From Maea johnstoni (taxonomy: Eukaryota > Annelida > Polychaeta > Spionida > Magelonidae): a stretch of 64,000 nucleotides of DNA. Both the position numbers and the translations under genes were made by a program. Each line of letters opens with the position of its first letter. The first letter of the stretch is position 1. Location of the stretch: positions 7,197,581-7,261,580 of the forward strand of contig OZ012686.1 of NCBI GenBank assembly GCA_963942565.1. Direction: 5' to 3'. This document shows, piece by piece, positions 46,622 to 61,827 of the stretch. The notes under the pieces were generated by a model. It was not told where the DNA came from, did no database searches, and worked only from the letters and a program-made list of their open reading frames with translations.

Positions 46622-47664
46622 TCAGGTATCTCATGCATCACTTATACCTAACATTTCAACGCCAGTAATCTGGGACACACACACCTGGGCAGACACATCC
46701 GAATACAGGTATCTCATGCATCATCTAAACATAACCTTTTCACGCCAGTAATCTGTGATACATCATCTACACATAACTTTTTCACTCCAGTAATATGGGA
46801 CACACCCACCAGGATTGACACACCTGAATACAGGTATCTCATGCATCATCTACACATAACTTTTTCACTCCAGTAATCTGGGACACACACACCAGGATTG
46901 ACACACCTGAATACATGTATCTCATGCATCATTTATACATAACCCTTTCACGCCAGTAATCTGAGATACACACACCTGACAGACATACCTGAATACAGGT
47001 ATCCCATACATCATCTATACATAACCTTTTAACGCCAGTAATCTGGGATACACACACCTAGACAGACACACCTGAATACAGGTATCCCATGTATCATCTA
47101 TACATAACCTTTTCACGCCAGTAATCTGAGACACACACACCTGGGCAGACACATCTGAATACAGGTATCCCATGCATCATCTATACATAACCTCTTCACG
47201 CCAGTAATCTGGGATACACACACCTGGGCAGACACATCTGAATACAGGTACCTCATGCATCATCTATACATAACCTTTTCACGCCAGTAATCTGGGATAC
47301 ACACCCCTAGGCAGACACACCAGAATACAGGTATCTCATGCATCATCTATACATAACCCTTTCACGCCAGTAATCTGGGATACACACACCTGGGCAGACA
47401 CACCTGAATACAGGTATCGCATGCATCATCTATACATAACCTTTTCACGCCAGTAATCTGGGATACACACCCCTAGGCAGACACACCAGAATACAGGTAT
47501 CCCATGCATCCTCTATACATAACCGTTTCACGCCAGTAATCTGGGATACACACACCTGGACAGACACACCTGAATACAGGTATCTCATGCATCATCTATA
47601 CATAACGTTTTCACGCCAGTAATCTGGGATACACACACCTGGGTAGACACACCTGGATACAGGT
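46622..47664. repeat. 82/83-bp minisatellite, at least 12 copies, running into a gap
   Basis: CGCCAGTAATCTGGGATACA recurs about every 83 bp from 46661 to 47612 (for example 46951, 47033, 47116, 47199, 47281, 47364, 47447, 47530). Units contain GAATACAGGTATC and CATGCATCATCTATACATAA. The array continues to the gap edge, so the true copy number is unknown. Confidence 0.95.
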
Positions 47665-47864
47665 NNNNNNNNNNNNNNNNNNNNNNNNNNNNNNNNNNNN
47701 NNNNNNNNNNNNNNNNNNNNNNNNNNNNNNNNNNNNNNNNNNNNNNNNNNNNNNNNNNNNNNNNNNNNNNNNNNNNNNNNNNNNNNNNNNNNNNNNNNNN
47801 NNNNNNNNNNNNNNNNNNNNNNNNNNNNNNNNNNNNNNNNNNNNNNNNNNNNNNNNNNNNNNNN
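47665..47864. other. Assembly gap (200 N)
   Basis: Exactly 200 N, placed at the end of the 83-bp array, a place where assemblers commonly fail. Confidence 1.
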
Positions 47865-48379
47865 TCTCTAAGGCCACCCCACCCCGGGGGAATTTCTCTC
47901 ACCCCTTTTCGTCAGTGTAACGAATTCACCGCCCCCAGCATACATACAAGTGCTGCCTTCAGACCCTTCCGCAGCACTGAATTTGCAGAGCCGTGATTGG
48001 TTCAACTCTGATGCCATTTCCCAATCCCTATAAGACTACCATAAAACATCTCTATTGACTTAAAATTCTCAAAAGGCCAAAGCGCAGGACTTATTATTGC
48101 AGGTGCGCTCGCTACGTGTTTATTCCTAGCAGACGAACAATGCGCCGGTCTCTGTACCGTGTTGTCAAGCCCCAAACAGTGGGATCGAGCCACCATTGGC
48201 ATGAACACGGACAAGAGAAACGCGCCGGGCCTGGTATTTGCACTTGTTGAAACTTGTGTGATTTTTATTGTCTGTTTGAGAAAGCTCAATCTCAGATGAG
48301 CAGACGACTTGCAACACCTGGCAAAATAATAGCACACCTCTCCGTCGCCGTCGCAGCAGCCGAGGCAGACGAACTATCT
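47865..48379. other. CpG-containing spacer, no gene recognised
   Basis: Higher GC and CpG than the surroundings (for example 48130-48240). Reading frames here match nothing I recognise. Confidence 0.4.
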
Positions 48380-49560
48380 ACGAGTTATATGGTCCGTGGG
48401 CGGCACAGAAATGCCGAGTTTTCTGCTCGCAATATGGTAAACGGAATGTCCCCCCCCCCCTAGATACACATAAACACAGAATTTGCATTTTGAATAAACT
48501 AGCTCCTAGTCTACTGTGTGGAAAAATGAAATGTATCAGTTCCTGCATTAAAGCCGGTAAAAACGCAATTCTTAAGCTCGCAATATGACGAATGAATCCC
48601 CCGTCCCCAAAACAAAACACACACAATATGCATTTCCAGAAGACTAGCTCATATCCTAGTCTATGGAATGATGAAATCCATTCTTTTAAGGCCTGCAAAA
48701 ATGCAATTCTTCTTCTCGCAATATGGCAAATGGAATTCACCTCCCACACCCCACACCCACAAACACAAACACTTTGCATTTGGAGTAAACTAGCTCCTAG
48801 CCTATGGATTATTGAAATCTATTCAACCCATTTTTAAATCCGGTAGTAACGCAATTCGTCTATCCGCAACATGGAAAATGGAATGTCCCCCCTACCACAA
48901 ACACACACACACACATTGCATTTGTAGTAAACTAGCTCCTAGTCTATGGAATAATGAAATATATTCGTCTCCTTTAAGCCGGCAAAAACGCTGTTCTTCT
49001 GCTGAGAAGTTACAACTTTACTTGGTTCTCTTCGTATGCACCTCGGCGTCGCCCCTGGTCGAGTGGTCTAGGGTATTGCAGCCGAGCCATCGACGAGTTA
49101 TATTGTTCGTGGGCGGCACTGAAATACAGAGTTTTCCTGCTCGCAACATGGCAAATGGAATGTTCCCCCTCCACAAACACGCATACACACACACATTGCA
49201 TTTGGAGTAAACTAGCTCCTAGTCTATGGAATAATAAAATATATTCGTCTCTTTTATGCCGGCAAAAACGCTGTTTTTCTGCTGGGAACTTTACGTGGTT
49301 CTCTTTATATGCACCTCGGCGTCGCCCCTCGTGGAGTGGTCTAGGGTATTGCAGCCGAGCCATCGACGAGTTATATGGTCCGTGGGCGCGGCAGAAACAA
49401 AGTCCTTCTGCTTGCAATATGGTAAAATGGAATGCTCCCCCCCCCCCCCCAATCCCCCCACACACAAACACAAACACAAACACGCAATTTGCATTTGAGT
49501 AAACTAGCTCCTATAGTCTATGGAACAATGGGATATATTCGTTCCTGTATTAAAACATGC
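48380..49560. repeat. Degenerate cassette repeat
   Basis: Repeats of a cassette: CTCGCAATATGG.AAATGGAAT, C-run, ACACAAACACA, TTTGCATTTGGAGTAAACTA, GCTCCTAGTCTATGG, GCCGGCAAAAACGC. Copies begin near 48418, 48588, 48715, 48865, 49140 and 49410. Two carry an extra block with CACCTCGGCGTCGCCCCT and GTATTGCAGCCGAGCCATCG. Non-coding; short tandem frames here are by-products. Confidence 0.85.
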
Positions 49561-49574
49561 AAAAAAACGCAGTA

Positions 49575-49665
49575 CTCCGTGAGGAAGTTGCCAGTGACTT
49601 GGGGTAAGATGGTGATTTTCGCCATGTACTCCGGTTAATTCTTCCACCAGTTACAACTGTTTAGT
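49575..49665 (+). mobile_element. tRNA-derived SINE, tail only
   Basis: GAAGTTGCCAGTGACTTGGG then TTTTCGCCATGTACTCCGG, matching the tail of 12890-13110. The head is absent. Confidence 0.6.
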
Positions 49666-51550
49666 CAGATGTCGACTGAAAAAGCGACTAAAACGTTTAA
49701 AGTTAATTCAATTCGTATCTATTACATTTGAGATAAAAAAGCACTATCCAGTCCATCCAGAAACATTCTTTTATACTTTTGATACATATACTTTCTTCAA
49801 ATTTCAGTAAAATCCACAAACGCAATTTTGATAGGGTAACTGGTGTAGACATAACTATTTCATGACCTTTCTCGAGTTATTTGGGTCATCCTGTCTACTC
49901 AGTCGCTCTACAGCAGCGAAGCATTCAATTGGAAACCAGAGGTCTTGAACCAATTACACCCAGACAAAAAATAGAGTAGTTGTTGATTTTATAAGTTCCG
50001 ACCACAGTTCCAATCTAATGCAAATTACAAATGACAACCATATATAGGGAAATGGCAAACAAGTCTAATTTTTTAGAATATTTTGTACAATATACTCTTT
50101 ACTTCTTATTCCCTCAGAAGTTCTGTTCAGTTTTATTCAATTTCTATTTTTTATGTTATTAGATTTGTATTGTATAGCGTATGTTATAGTCAATAAAGAA
50201 CATACATACAGTGCCTCAGTCACACAGGAGTTCGCCGGACTTACGATTTTGAAATCGTCTACGACTGAATATTGTGTTTTCCGTTTGTTCCATAATCATT
50301 GCAATCAGAACATTCCCTTCAATAACTGATGTACTCAACCGGGAGGTTCTATTATTTAAAGTTTGTTGAGTACGAGCACCTCAAGATGCACCTCTCACTA
50401 TGTAGACAACTAATATATTTCTATTAGAAAGTAAAGGTTATCGTACTTTATGAAAATTGGCTTATTATTGGCCTTTTCACCACAAAGGTGTTCCCCACTG
50501 TAGTTTCACAGCGGAACAACATATAGCCAAATGAATTTATGTGTATGATTTTGTTATGATTTATCTTTTGTTTAGTTACATATTGATACCATATACCGGA
50601 TGATAAATGTAATCACATTGTTTAGTGATAATTCTTTTTGTATATTGTATGAAGTATGATTTTGTAATATGAAAATTACAGCAAATAAACATACTACTCA
50701 ACATGTAATTCTGGAGTTAAGGACGCATATCATTCCTGGTGGTGGTTGGAGAAACTAAACATCCAATTTATACCAACTACCCAGAAGTACCCTTAACAAC
50801 TTTATTATGGTTTAAAAAAAGTCATGTGGGTCTGTCAAAAAGACAAGTAAATTGTTTAGAGTTGGCCAATTGTATTGAATTGTGTGTTTATTGACTGTAT
50901 GCTTAATACATAATACAAAGTGTAGCCTAGCTCATTCAATAAGGCTTTTCTCTATTCTGGTTTCTATCTATTTTAACGCCGTACGCTAGGTGTTTGTTGG
51001 TGATTGACGACACGAAGGGTGATCACACTGGTCAGTCAGAATAAAAAATCTAGCAAGATCTCATGGTGGCCACCTGGTGAGTAATTTAAGAACTATATCA
51101 GGGAAGAGACAGTTTGGAGTTGGTTTAGTTTTAATATCAAACATACAGGGATAGAACATATCTTAGGACCAGTAATGTACCTCTGAGACACTTCCAAGCA
51201 CCTGTCTGTAGTCAAGAAAAACATGTCTATGTACTTGTCAAATAGAGTATATCGTAAAACAACGCAACCATGAAGATTCATTTTCCCCATTAACGTTGTA
51301 ACATACCTAACAAATACAGACGCGTTCACTCCAATGGAAGTGCTTTATATGGAAAACATACCTAAATGTTTTCAGGTCTCAACCTATTAAGAGTTCCTCT
51401 GAAGTTTTCGTCTGGATCTAATATCTTTTCGAAAATAACTTAAAAATTAAGAATTATTTTTAAAAAAAGTTGAAAGAAAGTTATTGATAGTGTTCTAAGT
51501 AACATTTCTCATTTAGATATTTTCGAGTCCATATTTTTGCTCGAGAGATT
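49666..51550. other. Spacer, no gene recognised
   Basis: AT-rich. About 50100-50215 resembles a LINE 3' end (TTGTATTGTATAGCG then AATAAAGAACATACATACA). About 51395-51530 is a fragment of the family C-like repeat (AGAGTTCCTCTGAAG). Confidence 0.4.
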
Positions 51551-51558
51551 TTTATGAC

Positions 51559-51625
51559 AGCAGCAGCAGCAGCAGCAGCAACGCCATCATCATCAACAAC
51601 AACAAAAGTAATAATACTACTACTA

Positions 51626-51693
<68 letters not shown>

Positions 51694-51800
51694 ATAATAA
51701 TGATAATGATAATAATATGATGATGATGACGATAATAATAATAATGATAATATTAATAATATTTAAAAAAATAAATAATAATAATAATAATAATAATAAT
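51559..51800. repeat. Trinucleotide repeat cluster
   Basis: (CAG)n at 51559-51580, (CTA)n at 51613-51690, then (ATA/ATG)n to about 51800. Confidence 0.97.
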
Positions 51801-52129
51801 ATAAACTGTCTGTAGTATGATATAAACAACTTCAGAGTTAAGGTCCGAAAAGAGTATGCGCACATGTGACAACATTAAAATGCTTTTCTACTAATTATTT
51901 TTGAAAACTTTTAAAAATCTTTAATCAAGAACCTCTGTGTTGTGTACCCAACGTATTTCCCTCCAAATAGTGTAGTTTCAAATGTACCTGTAAATATATC
52001 TCTCTACTTGAAAGACGTTAAAAAGTATATTACATTTAGAATGTTTCCACCAGCATTCGCCTCGTATCAAAGGGTGATCATACTATGATAGTATGATCCA
52101 CCTTTGCTCGTATGTATTGATGTTGCGAA

Positions 52130-52612
52130 GGAGGAGCGAGAGTTGGTCACGTGACGACACGGCTGCGGATGGGAGCGAGTGCGTCGTCGTCGGGGGCGCT
52201 GTTGCGATGGGCCGCTAGTAGTACAGTAGTAACTGCGGAACGGTCCCGAAGAGCAGCTACTAGCTCTCGCTCTCGCTACGACGACGACGAAGAGCCGCAT
52301 CGTCTGCTACATTCAGACGTCATCGCCACCTCTCTGTGATATTATTACCGCGGACCTCTCCAGTGTGTGGCAGTGTACGCAAGTCGGCCCGATCGTTCAG
52401 ACCGCCGGACCCGGCTCTCGCTCCCAACCCTATATATGTCTGTTTATAGGAAAGACAACTTTGTAAGACACCAGAGCGAGGTGGTCGCTTTAATTTAGTT
52501 TGAAGTTTCTTCGCACGGCGGGAACTTACAGTTATAAGTTCGTGCCTCTTCGCTCACGAGCAGACGAACTCTGCGTCACTTAGGAATCACTATTGTATTG
52601 ATCACTACAAGG
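52130..52612 (+). promoter_or_regulatory. CpG-rich promoter and 5' UTR of the gene starting at 52613
   Basis: CpG-rich from about 52140 to 52330 and again near 52390-52430. A TATA-like TATATATG stands at 52431-52438, followed by about 175 bp of leader to the ATG. Transcription would start near 52460. Inferred from composition and position. Confidence 0.55.
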
Positions 52613-52732
52613 ATGTACTGTATGGTCGCCACACGGACTTTAAAACAATGGACGCTGGTCCTTTTTTGTGCCACGCTTGTACTTTTCACGACAGCGGAAC
52701 CAGAAGCTAATAAGGATTTTCTTCAACGACAG
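52613..52732 (+). CDS. First coding exon of a secreted or membrane protein
   Basis: ATG at 52613, 40 codons, then a good donor CAG|GTAAGA at 52733 in phase 0. The peptide has a short basic start (TRTLKQ), a hydrophobic core WTLVLFCATLVLFTTA and a likely signal-peptidase site after TTA, before EPEANKDFLQRQ. The CpG-rich, TATA-bearing upstream DNA supports a true gene start. The family cannot be told from 40 residues, and no downstream exon was recognised up to 64000, so the first intron is probably longer than 11 kb. Confidence 0.65.
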
Positions 52733-53410
52733 GTAAGAGATTTTGAGAATTCTCACCATACTCATCACAATAGTTATATTCCACAAACCCTGCAACTGCT
52801 AGCTTAAAGCAGAGAGATAGACTAAGTCATCATAAGTCTCTGCTTAAAGCTTACACTTAAAGCTTAAAGCTTTTACTACAGGGGGAAGGGATACCTTTTA
52901 CAAATACAAGATCAGTATACAACTGTACATGCACTACCACTGGATTTAAATGCATGCCCCTTAAAACCAGTCACCATATCTAACCACATGTAACACTTAC
53001 AGTGTTGTTTTTTGTACTCAACTCTTAGCAATCCGGCGAGTTTGCAGAACGACTTTCTCCTAATTATAGAAACACTGAGGACCCTTTGTTTACTAGCCGT
53101 AAATTACAGCCAAAATTGGGCCGGGCTAGTGCTCGCTCGGGTAATATTTTGGTAGGCCTGTCATTGATGAATTTGGTACATTTTTGGAGGACTCTTCATT
53201 CACAAAAAACATACTAAAGAACGTTGGCTGTGTGTGTTTCAAGTAGTAATCCTTATCAAAACACACCGCCCATAGCTCTTCCATTCCAGGCACATCTTGT
53301 CATCGTTGTGAAAATGTTTGTGGTTTACTTGTATAGCGGTGCTTATTTTACTATATTCTGTTTTACATGTTGAGCGAAAAAGCTGTGGATAAGTTGTCAC
53401 TTGCACCTTA
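52733..53410. other. Intron sequence, nothing recognised
   Basis: No exon or element identified; small AGCTTAAAGC repeats near 52800-52870. Confidence 0.45.
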
Positions 53411-53611
53411 GGGCCGTTCCATTTAAAAGTGTGGTGGGGGGGGGGGGGGGGGGGGTGTGGAGGAACGGAAGAAGATTAAAAATTCGACACCCGCCTCCTG
53501 CCAGAAATCATATGTAATCTAATGGTATAGATTAATTCAGAATTCGGACCCTCCCCCCTTCAAAAAACCTTCCGTTCCTCCTCCCCCCAACACTTTTAAA
53601 TGGAACAGCCC
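53411..53611. mobile_element. Harbinger-type hairpin MITE with TTA target duplication
   Basis: GGGCCGTTCCATTTAAAAGTG at the left mirrors CACTTTTAAATGGAACAGCCC at the right, flanked by TTA (53408-53410 and 53612-53614). A long G run inside the left arm faces a C-rich run in the right arm, so the whole 201 bp can fold into one hairpin. TTA target and GGG ends fit PIF/Harbinger. Confidence 0.85.
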
Positions 53612-54030
53612 TTAGATGAATAGACACATGGATTCGTCCCCACAGATCGACATTCATGCTTGCACTTATAGTATAGTATTACGAAAGAAACTACACGAGC
53701 TTAGCTGATTTAAGGGAAGGAGTGTGGATTTCGAATGTCCCGCATATATCTGTGTAACTTATGACTTATACTTAGTAACAAAAACACTTCTTTGAGTTGG
53801 GTTGAAAACGAAAATCCTTGGAAAAACGACCGCCAACATATAATTACTCTATCCTACCCCTAGGGTACCTAAAATAACTTAGGGCTAGAAAGTAATTGAC
53901 ACATCAAACTTTTTCTAAGGGTTCGGGAAAGTGCACTTGTTTTGACTCCTCACTAGAGGCGAAAAACAACTGGAAGTTGTGTGTCATCTAAGCTTTATAT
54001 GACTACTACACGTACTTTTCAAAGACATTA

Positions 54031-54033
<3 letters not shown>
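53612..54033. other. Intron sequence, nothing recognised
   Basis: Unique-looking, no open frame of note. Confidence 0.4.

Positions 54034-54099
<66 letters not shown>
54034..54099. repeat. (TA)n microsatellite at the left end of the iteron element
   Basis: Pure TA, ending directly at the element's terminal repeat. Confidence 0.97.
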
Positions 54100-56816
<2,717 letters not shown>

Positions 56817-57227
56817 GATTTCTAAGTACTAAATGAATACCAACACCGACCAAAGACGCTAGAAATATATGGCTTCCCAAGAATAAATTTTAAGATTTGG
56901 CTTGTGAAGTATAGCTGTAAGTTGTAATGACCACGAACACCCTTTTTTTGTTAAACCCTGAGTCATAGTGTTGCTCCACATGTTCGGTATCCAGTGTTGA
57001 TACCCTGCATGGCGACCCTGAGATTGGGCCGGGGTATTAGGGTATCGAGGGGTTCCCAGACACTTGAGTAGGCGCCACGACGACTAAGCGTCTTCCTTTG
57101 GGAAACCCCCTAAACCAACGAGCCTCTCTCGGTACAACACCGATGGTACAACACATGGCCTCCGAGGGGGCTTTAATTGACCACAAAGGGGGGTACAATT
57201 GAGGGGATCTACCCACGCAAAGACGCA
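56817..57227. other. GC-richer block, no gene recognised
   Basis: 56990-57225 is GC-richer and partly CpG-bearing, with a minus-strand open frame of about 76 codons (57267-57037) that I do not recognise. Confidence 0.4.
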
Positions 57228-57433
57228 TTAACCCTTCCAGTGCTGTGCTAAAGCTACTTTCGTTCAAAGCACAATGATGCGAAGATTTTTGTAAACCAAG
57301 TAAATCCTATCATGCTGGTATTTATTAGATAGTTCTCACTGAATACGACTCTCAGATGAGTACCCATGTGTAATGGTTTCAGTCATTTTCCTGCGTTTTG
57401 GCATCACCTTGTATTGGCAAATGCAATGGTTAA
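57228..57433 (-). mobile_element. TTAA-type MITE (family B)
   Basis: Reverse copy bounded by TTAA: TTAACCCTTCCAGTGCTGTGC to CAAATGCAATGGTTAA. Confidence 0.75.
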
Positions 57434-57802
57434 ATAAGTTGGCAGAGTTTTTTCTCTCGGGATTAAGTACAAGATGTGCTGATTCGCACTTCTCACCAGC
57501 AGCTGACGTTTCTGAATGATGCGTTTCCAACGGTGTGTCGCGACCGAGTCTCGCCCAGGGACCCGATGCTGAATACCACCCCGACACCCTTTATAAAGAT
57601 GCCCAGAACCCAACAGCTGAAGGGGAGCCCGCCATGTGGTACCCCTCTGTGATAAACATACCCACAGCGAGGAATTTGGTGTCAATTTCATTCGCCATGC
57701 TGCGCATTTTTGTGAGCGCGTACATTTCAATAAGCTCCGCTGAAACTGACAGATATTCTTTTTTTATTTTTTTTATTTTGCGGGTTGATTTTTGGCCTTT
57801 GG

Positions 57803-57844
<42 letters not shown>

Positions 57845-58984
57845 AGAGAGAGGGTCTAGGATGCGTGGCCAGTCCTGTTGCCAGTGTGTGAACGTCACAC
57901 ACCAGGGCCTGTGAAACCCACGACGTTTTTATGGTCTCACTGAAGCGCCATGTCAGACTGCGCGTTAGCTTGGTATGTTCTATGACATAGCAGCAAATGA
58001 GTGAGTGGCCAGCTTAGTCAGGCCACAGCAATGGCATTCCTTGTCGTGCACATATTTTCAATTGCTGGAAAAGTGCCAAAAATATCAGCCTTTCTCAAAA
58101 ATCAAGAAACGCGAATGTCGCACGCTTTTGAAACTGACAGCATATTTTGTTTGATGTGATTCGAGGCGAGTTTAATGCGTTTCGTGTTTATTCAAATCGC
58201 TCATTCAATATTGACGAGTTTTATAGGAGATTAATGAAAGCATCATTGCTATTTCATTCTTATTTGAGTTTTATTATAAATTGCCCGGAGTAATCGTCCC
58301 GCAAACAAAAAACTACAATCTGCTAATTTTCATTTTTTTCTTAATTTGTCCAAATAAATAGTGTAACGTAAGACAATCAATACAACGCTGTCTCGCCTTA
58401 TTTAGGCTATCGTAAATGCATCCCTAGAGTAAGTTTCCAGATTCTGAGAACTTAATGAATAGAATAGCTGTGCTGACCAATCAGTGTAGTTCTTTCAGTG
58501 GTCTATAGGTGGCGCCATATGGCTCTCCTTTGGTTTACTGCAACATAGCTGTGTTGGCTCCGCCTTGTAAGAAAACGTGTGCTATACTGTGCATTACAGT
58601 CGCACTCCTCAGATCTTCCAAATAACTTATCTATAATTTAAATAGCATATTTCTAAAAAATATTGCTTTGATATTTGCCTATTTATCCGAATATACTCAT
58701 GCCCTCGGCGTGAATCGGTTAACTGTTCGTGAGAATGAGAGTATAATATAATAGTTATACTTATAGTTTTTCACTGGCATAAGCACTCAGTCGTACAGGG
58801 TTTCTCTATTTACTCTAAAGGCTCACAACGAAGCACTTCTAGGCTCTCATCACGAGTTAATCAGTTCAAAAACACAACACACTTATTACAATACCCCTGA
58901 AGTGTTACACTCCCACGCTAAGGATTCTCTTGAATTGGAAATCGTTTAACGTCACTAGTGGTCTGCTGGTGCTGATAGTCTATG
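57434..58984. other. Spacer with a (GT)n microsatellite
   Basis: (GT)n at 57805-57842. The 57440-57730 block is GC-richer with overlapping short frames of unknown meaning. No gene recognised. GTGAATCGGTTAA near 58710 looks like the end of a worn TTAA element. Confidence 0.4.
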
Positions 58985-59410
58985 CATGGTGAAGGAAATC
59001 AGAATACCCAGTGAAAACCACTAACTTGAGTCTGAAGTCTTTTTTCCTTTTGAAAAGTTCCCTGTGAATAACTGTGAAAAGTCACTGGCAACTCTCTCAA
59101 CTTTTTACGCTAGGGTCTTGATTCGATGACCTTGTGCAATTGTGAAATCCACCGAGCAGCAGATGTGCAATCGTATTGCATTGTATTGTATTGTATTGTA
59201 TTGTATTGCATTGTTTATTGATCATATCTATAGACACGAAATTACAAATACAAAGATAGTAAGATATAAAAGAACTCCAAATACAGTGACACAAAAGTAC
59301 ATTTCAACCTTAGACTTCACTAACCAACAAGGCCAATAGGCCCACACAGTCGTATTGAGTCTGCTCGCAGTGCATTAGACCGCTTGGCCATGGAGACAGG
59401 ACAGGGAGAA
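58985..59410 (-). mobile_element. tRNA-derived SINE split by a LINE 3' fragment
   Basis: The SINE tail (TGGTGAAGGAAATCAGAATACC), GTCACTGGCAACTCTC, the B-box area (TCTTGATTCGATGACC) and the head remnant (GCATTAGACCGCTTGGCCAT) are in the right order but interrupted by 171 bp at 59179-59349. Confidence 0.7.
59179..59349 (-). mobile_element. LINE 3' end nested in a SINE
   Basis: On the minus strand it ends in a (CAATA)n pentamer tail after CAATAAACAATG. It is flanked by the direct repeat TCGTATTG (59171-59178 and 59350-59357). Extreme 5' truncation with a short-repeat tail is typical of LINE insertion by target-primed reverse transcription. Confidence 0.75.
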
Positions 59411-59639
59411 AAATGTGAATTATACCTATCTGGCAAACACAGCAATACTAATGTCTCGGTTGGCCACGGCTTTCATAGTGCTCCCCACTGGACACTCATG
59501 TTAAGAAAGTAAAATGTGCATAGGTGCAAGACCTATCGGTTAAGCGAAAGTGTTAAGAATACAGATGTTTAAAAGTTATTCATTGTACCATTTTTACAAA
59601 AATGGTAGAAATAGAATATCTTAGGCCACAATATGGTGT

Positions 59640-59885
59640 TTAATTTACAGAGTTCAACATCTGGATATATTCAACTAATAGAGACGTTATACAGATATGT
59701 GTTTAACATAAAGAAATGTACAAATTATTCTGACGTTCAACATATAAATATGTAAAACAGAAATATGTTAAACATAAAGATGTGTTCAGGTTATAGGAAC
59801 GTTCAGCACGTAGAAGTGTTTCACTTATAGATGTATGCAACATAATGAGGTGCATAACATATAGAAATGTTCAACATATACAAAT
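59640..59885. repeat. Degenerate short repeat of CATATARAWATGTTYAA type
   Basis: Variants such as CATATAAATATGTAAAAC and CATATAGAAATGTTCAAC recur about every 25-30 bp. Non-coding. Confidence 0.5.
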
Positions 59886-60081
59886 TGTGCAAACGGGATT
59901 GTGGTGCACTAGGGAAGTAGTGTAATGTATTTGAGAAATGCCAGAAAAGAATCTCTAGAATGCGGCTAATACAAAGTTTACATGTGCAGGAATCCTAACC
60001 ATGGGCTGGTGGTGATTTCTGAAGGCCAGGATATAATCAACATTCAGGGCTTCGCTGATGAGACGTTCCATACTTTTTTTA

Positions 60082-60364
<283 letters not shown>

Positions 60365-60763
60365 ACTCATCCTCGTTCGCTTTTAACCCATTCATGTCCA
60401 GGTGGGTCCACTCGTGCCAATTTGCCTCTACCATACGTCACAACGTAACACAAGCTATCTTTACTGATTGTATTTGATGTATGGTTTGCCTGGGGTGAAT
60501 CGATCAGTTGTCTCGGGAATATGCTAATCATTTACAAATAGCAGTTGCCATTTGGTCGTACTACCTCTTTCACTAAATTATCCGAAAACTAGAATGAAAT
60601 CCTCCATTCTAAGAAAACTACCTTTATAGATTGCCAATTGTGATATCTCTACAGGTGCGCTCCCATGTCACGAGTATTGCGATTGCGATACTACACGATA
60701 GCAATCAAAGTCAGCTGTCCAGGTGCTTAATCGTCTCAGTGCGGCGTCTCAGTTTGCTGTTTC

Positions 60764-60973
60764 TTAACCCTATCACTGCTGGTGGCTAATGTGATCCATA
60801 TAAAATTGAAAAAAGCAGATAAATGTCTAAAACTCCGGCACATGGGAACTCATGTGACAGTTCCCAGCGAGAACTTTCCAATGAGTACCATTTCAACAGT
60901 ATTAAGATGATGTTCACAGATATTTGCATTTTTGTGCTTTTCACAAAAGTAGCCTCAGCATTAAAACGATTTA
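60764..60973 (+). mobile_element. TTAA-type MITE (family B)
   Basis: TTAACCCTATCACTGCTGG to CCTCAGCATTAAAACG; worn right end. Confidence 0.7.
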
Positions 60974-61137
60974 CTAGACAAGTTTGCCCCTCTCGCTACT
61001 GCTGCAAAGCTGTAAACAACATTCCACAGACCTTTTTCAAATTTCAAATTGTACACATTGACAATCGGGTTTTTGTTTCTTTTTTTAAAAATGAATATGA
61101 ATGCATACAGTAACAATACAATAATTCCGTACAAATA

Positions 61138-61300
61138 ACCCATTAATATTTAAGAGTTCCTCTAGAAAATGTCGTCTGGATCACTACTACTTTAGACAAT
61201 ACCTTTTGAAGTTGGAATAATTTTACAAAATATTTGAAGGAGAGTTATTGGTAGTGTCCTTACTATTAAACATTTATCCTTTCAAGTTAGATATTGCCCG
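61138..61300 (+). repeat. Family C-like TTAA element fragment
   Basis: AACCCATTAATATTTAAGAG, GAAAATGTCGTCTGGATC and GAAGGAGAGTTATTGGTAG match the units of 45386-46621. Confidence 0.6.
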
Positions 61301-61328
61301 ACTATGCTTTAGGGGGATTACAGCAAAT

Positions 61329-61452
<124 letters not shown>

Positions 61453-61648
61453 GAAAGATTAAATCAAAATTGTCGCCCACCAGTAATCATCCGTAGTACT
61501 AGGAGTGACCTATAGATGGCGTCGTATGGTGACCAATATCTTCTGGAACCATACTCAGACAGAGACATCTAACGCCACCTAGCGAAATAAGTGTAAACCA
61601 ACCTGATCATTCTGATCACTTGGTGCACTTCAAGACAATGTTTAAGTA

Positions 61649-61827
61649 CAGTTAAACCTCGGAGATGTGAACACCTTGGGACCAGGACAAAAGCGTTCAA
61701 ATTTGGGGATGTTCACATCTCAGAGGTCTTTTCATAATGAAAAGATACAAATGGCACCTGAAAATAATTGTGTTCACAGTAGGAGGTATTCACATCTCCG
61801 TGATGTTCACAACGAACGAGTTCAATG
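61649..61827. mobile_element. 179-bp pogo/mariner-like MITE
   Basis: CAGTTAAACCTCGGAGATGT against AACGAACGAGTTCAATG, flanked by TA. Internal GTTCACATCTC repeats in both directions. Confidence 0.65.

Noticed and set aside
46622-47664. Regular 83-bp repeats considered as a CRISPR-like array
   Set aside because: The whole unit is repeated with no variable spacers; it is an ordinary minisatellite in an animal genome.
48002-48337. 111-codon minus-strand frame in CpG-containing DNA
   Set aside because: No recognisable domain, no splice or promoter support; similar-sized frames occur by chance in GC-richer DNA.
48378-49502. Frames of 80-157 codons in the cassette repeat
   Set aside because: They follow the repeat units and the CA/C-rich runs, on both strands; no protein family match.
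57037-57730. Overlapping minus-strand frames of 76, 83 and 108 codons in a GC-richer block
   Set aside because: They overlap a TTAA MITE and a microsatellite, and no domain could be recognised.
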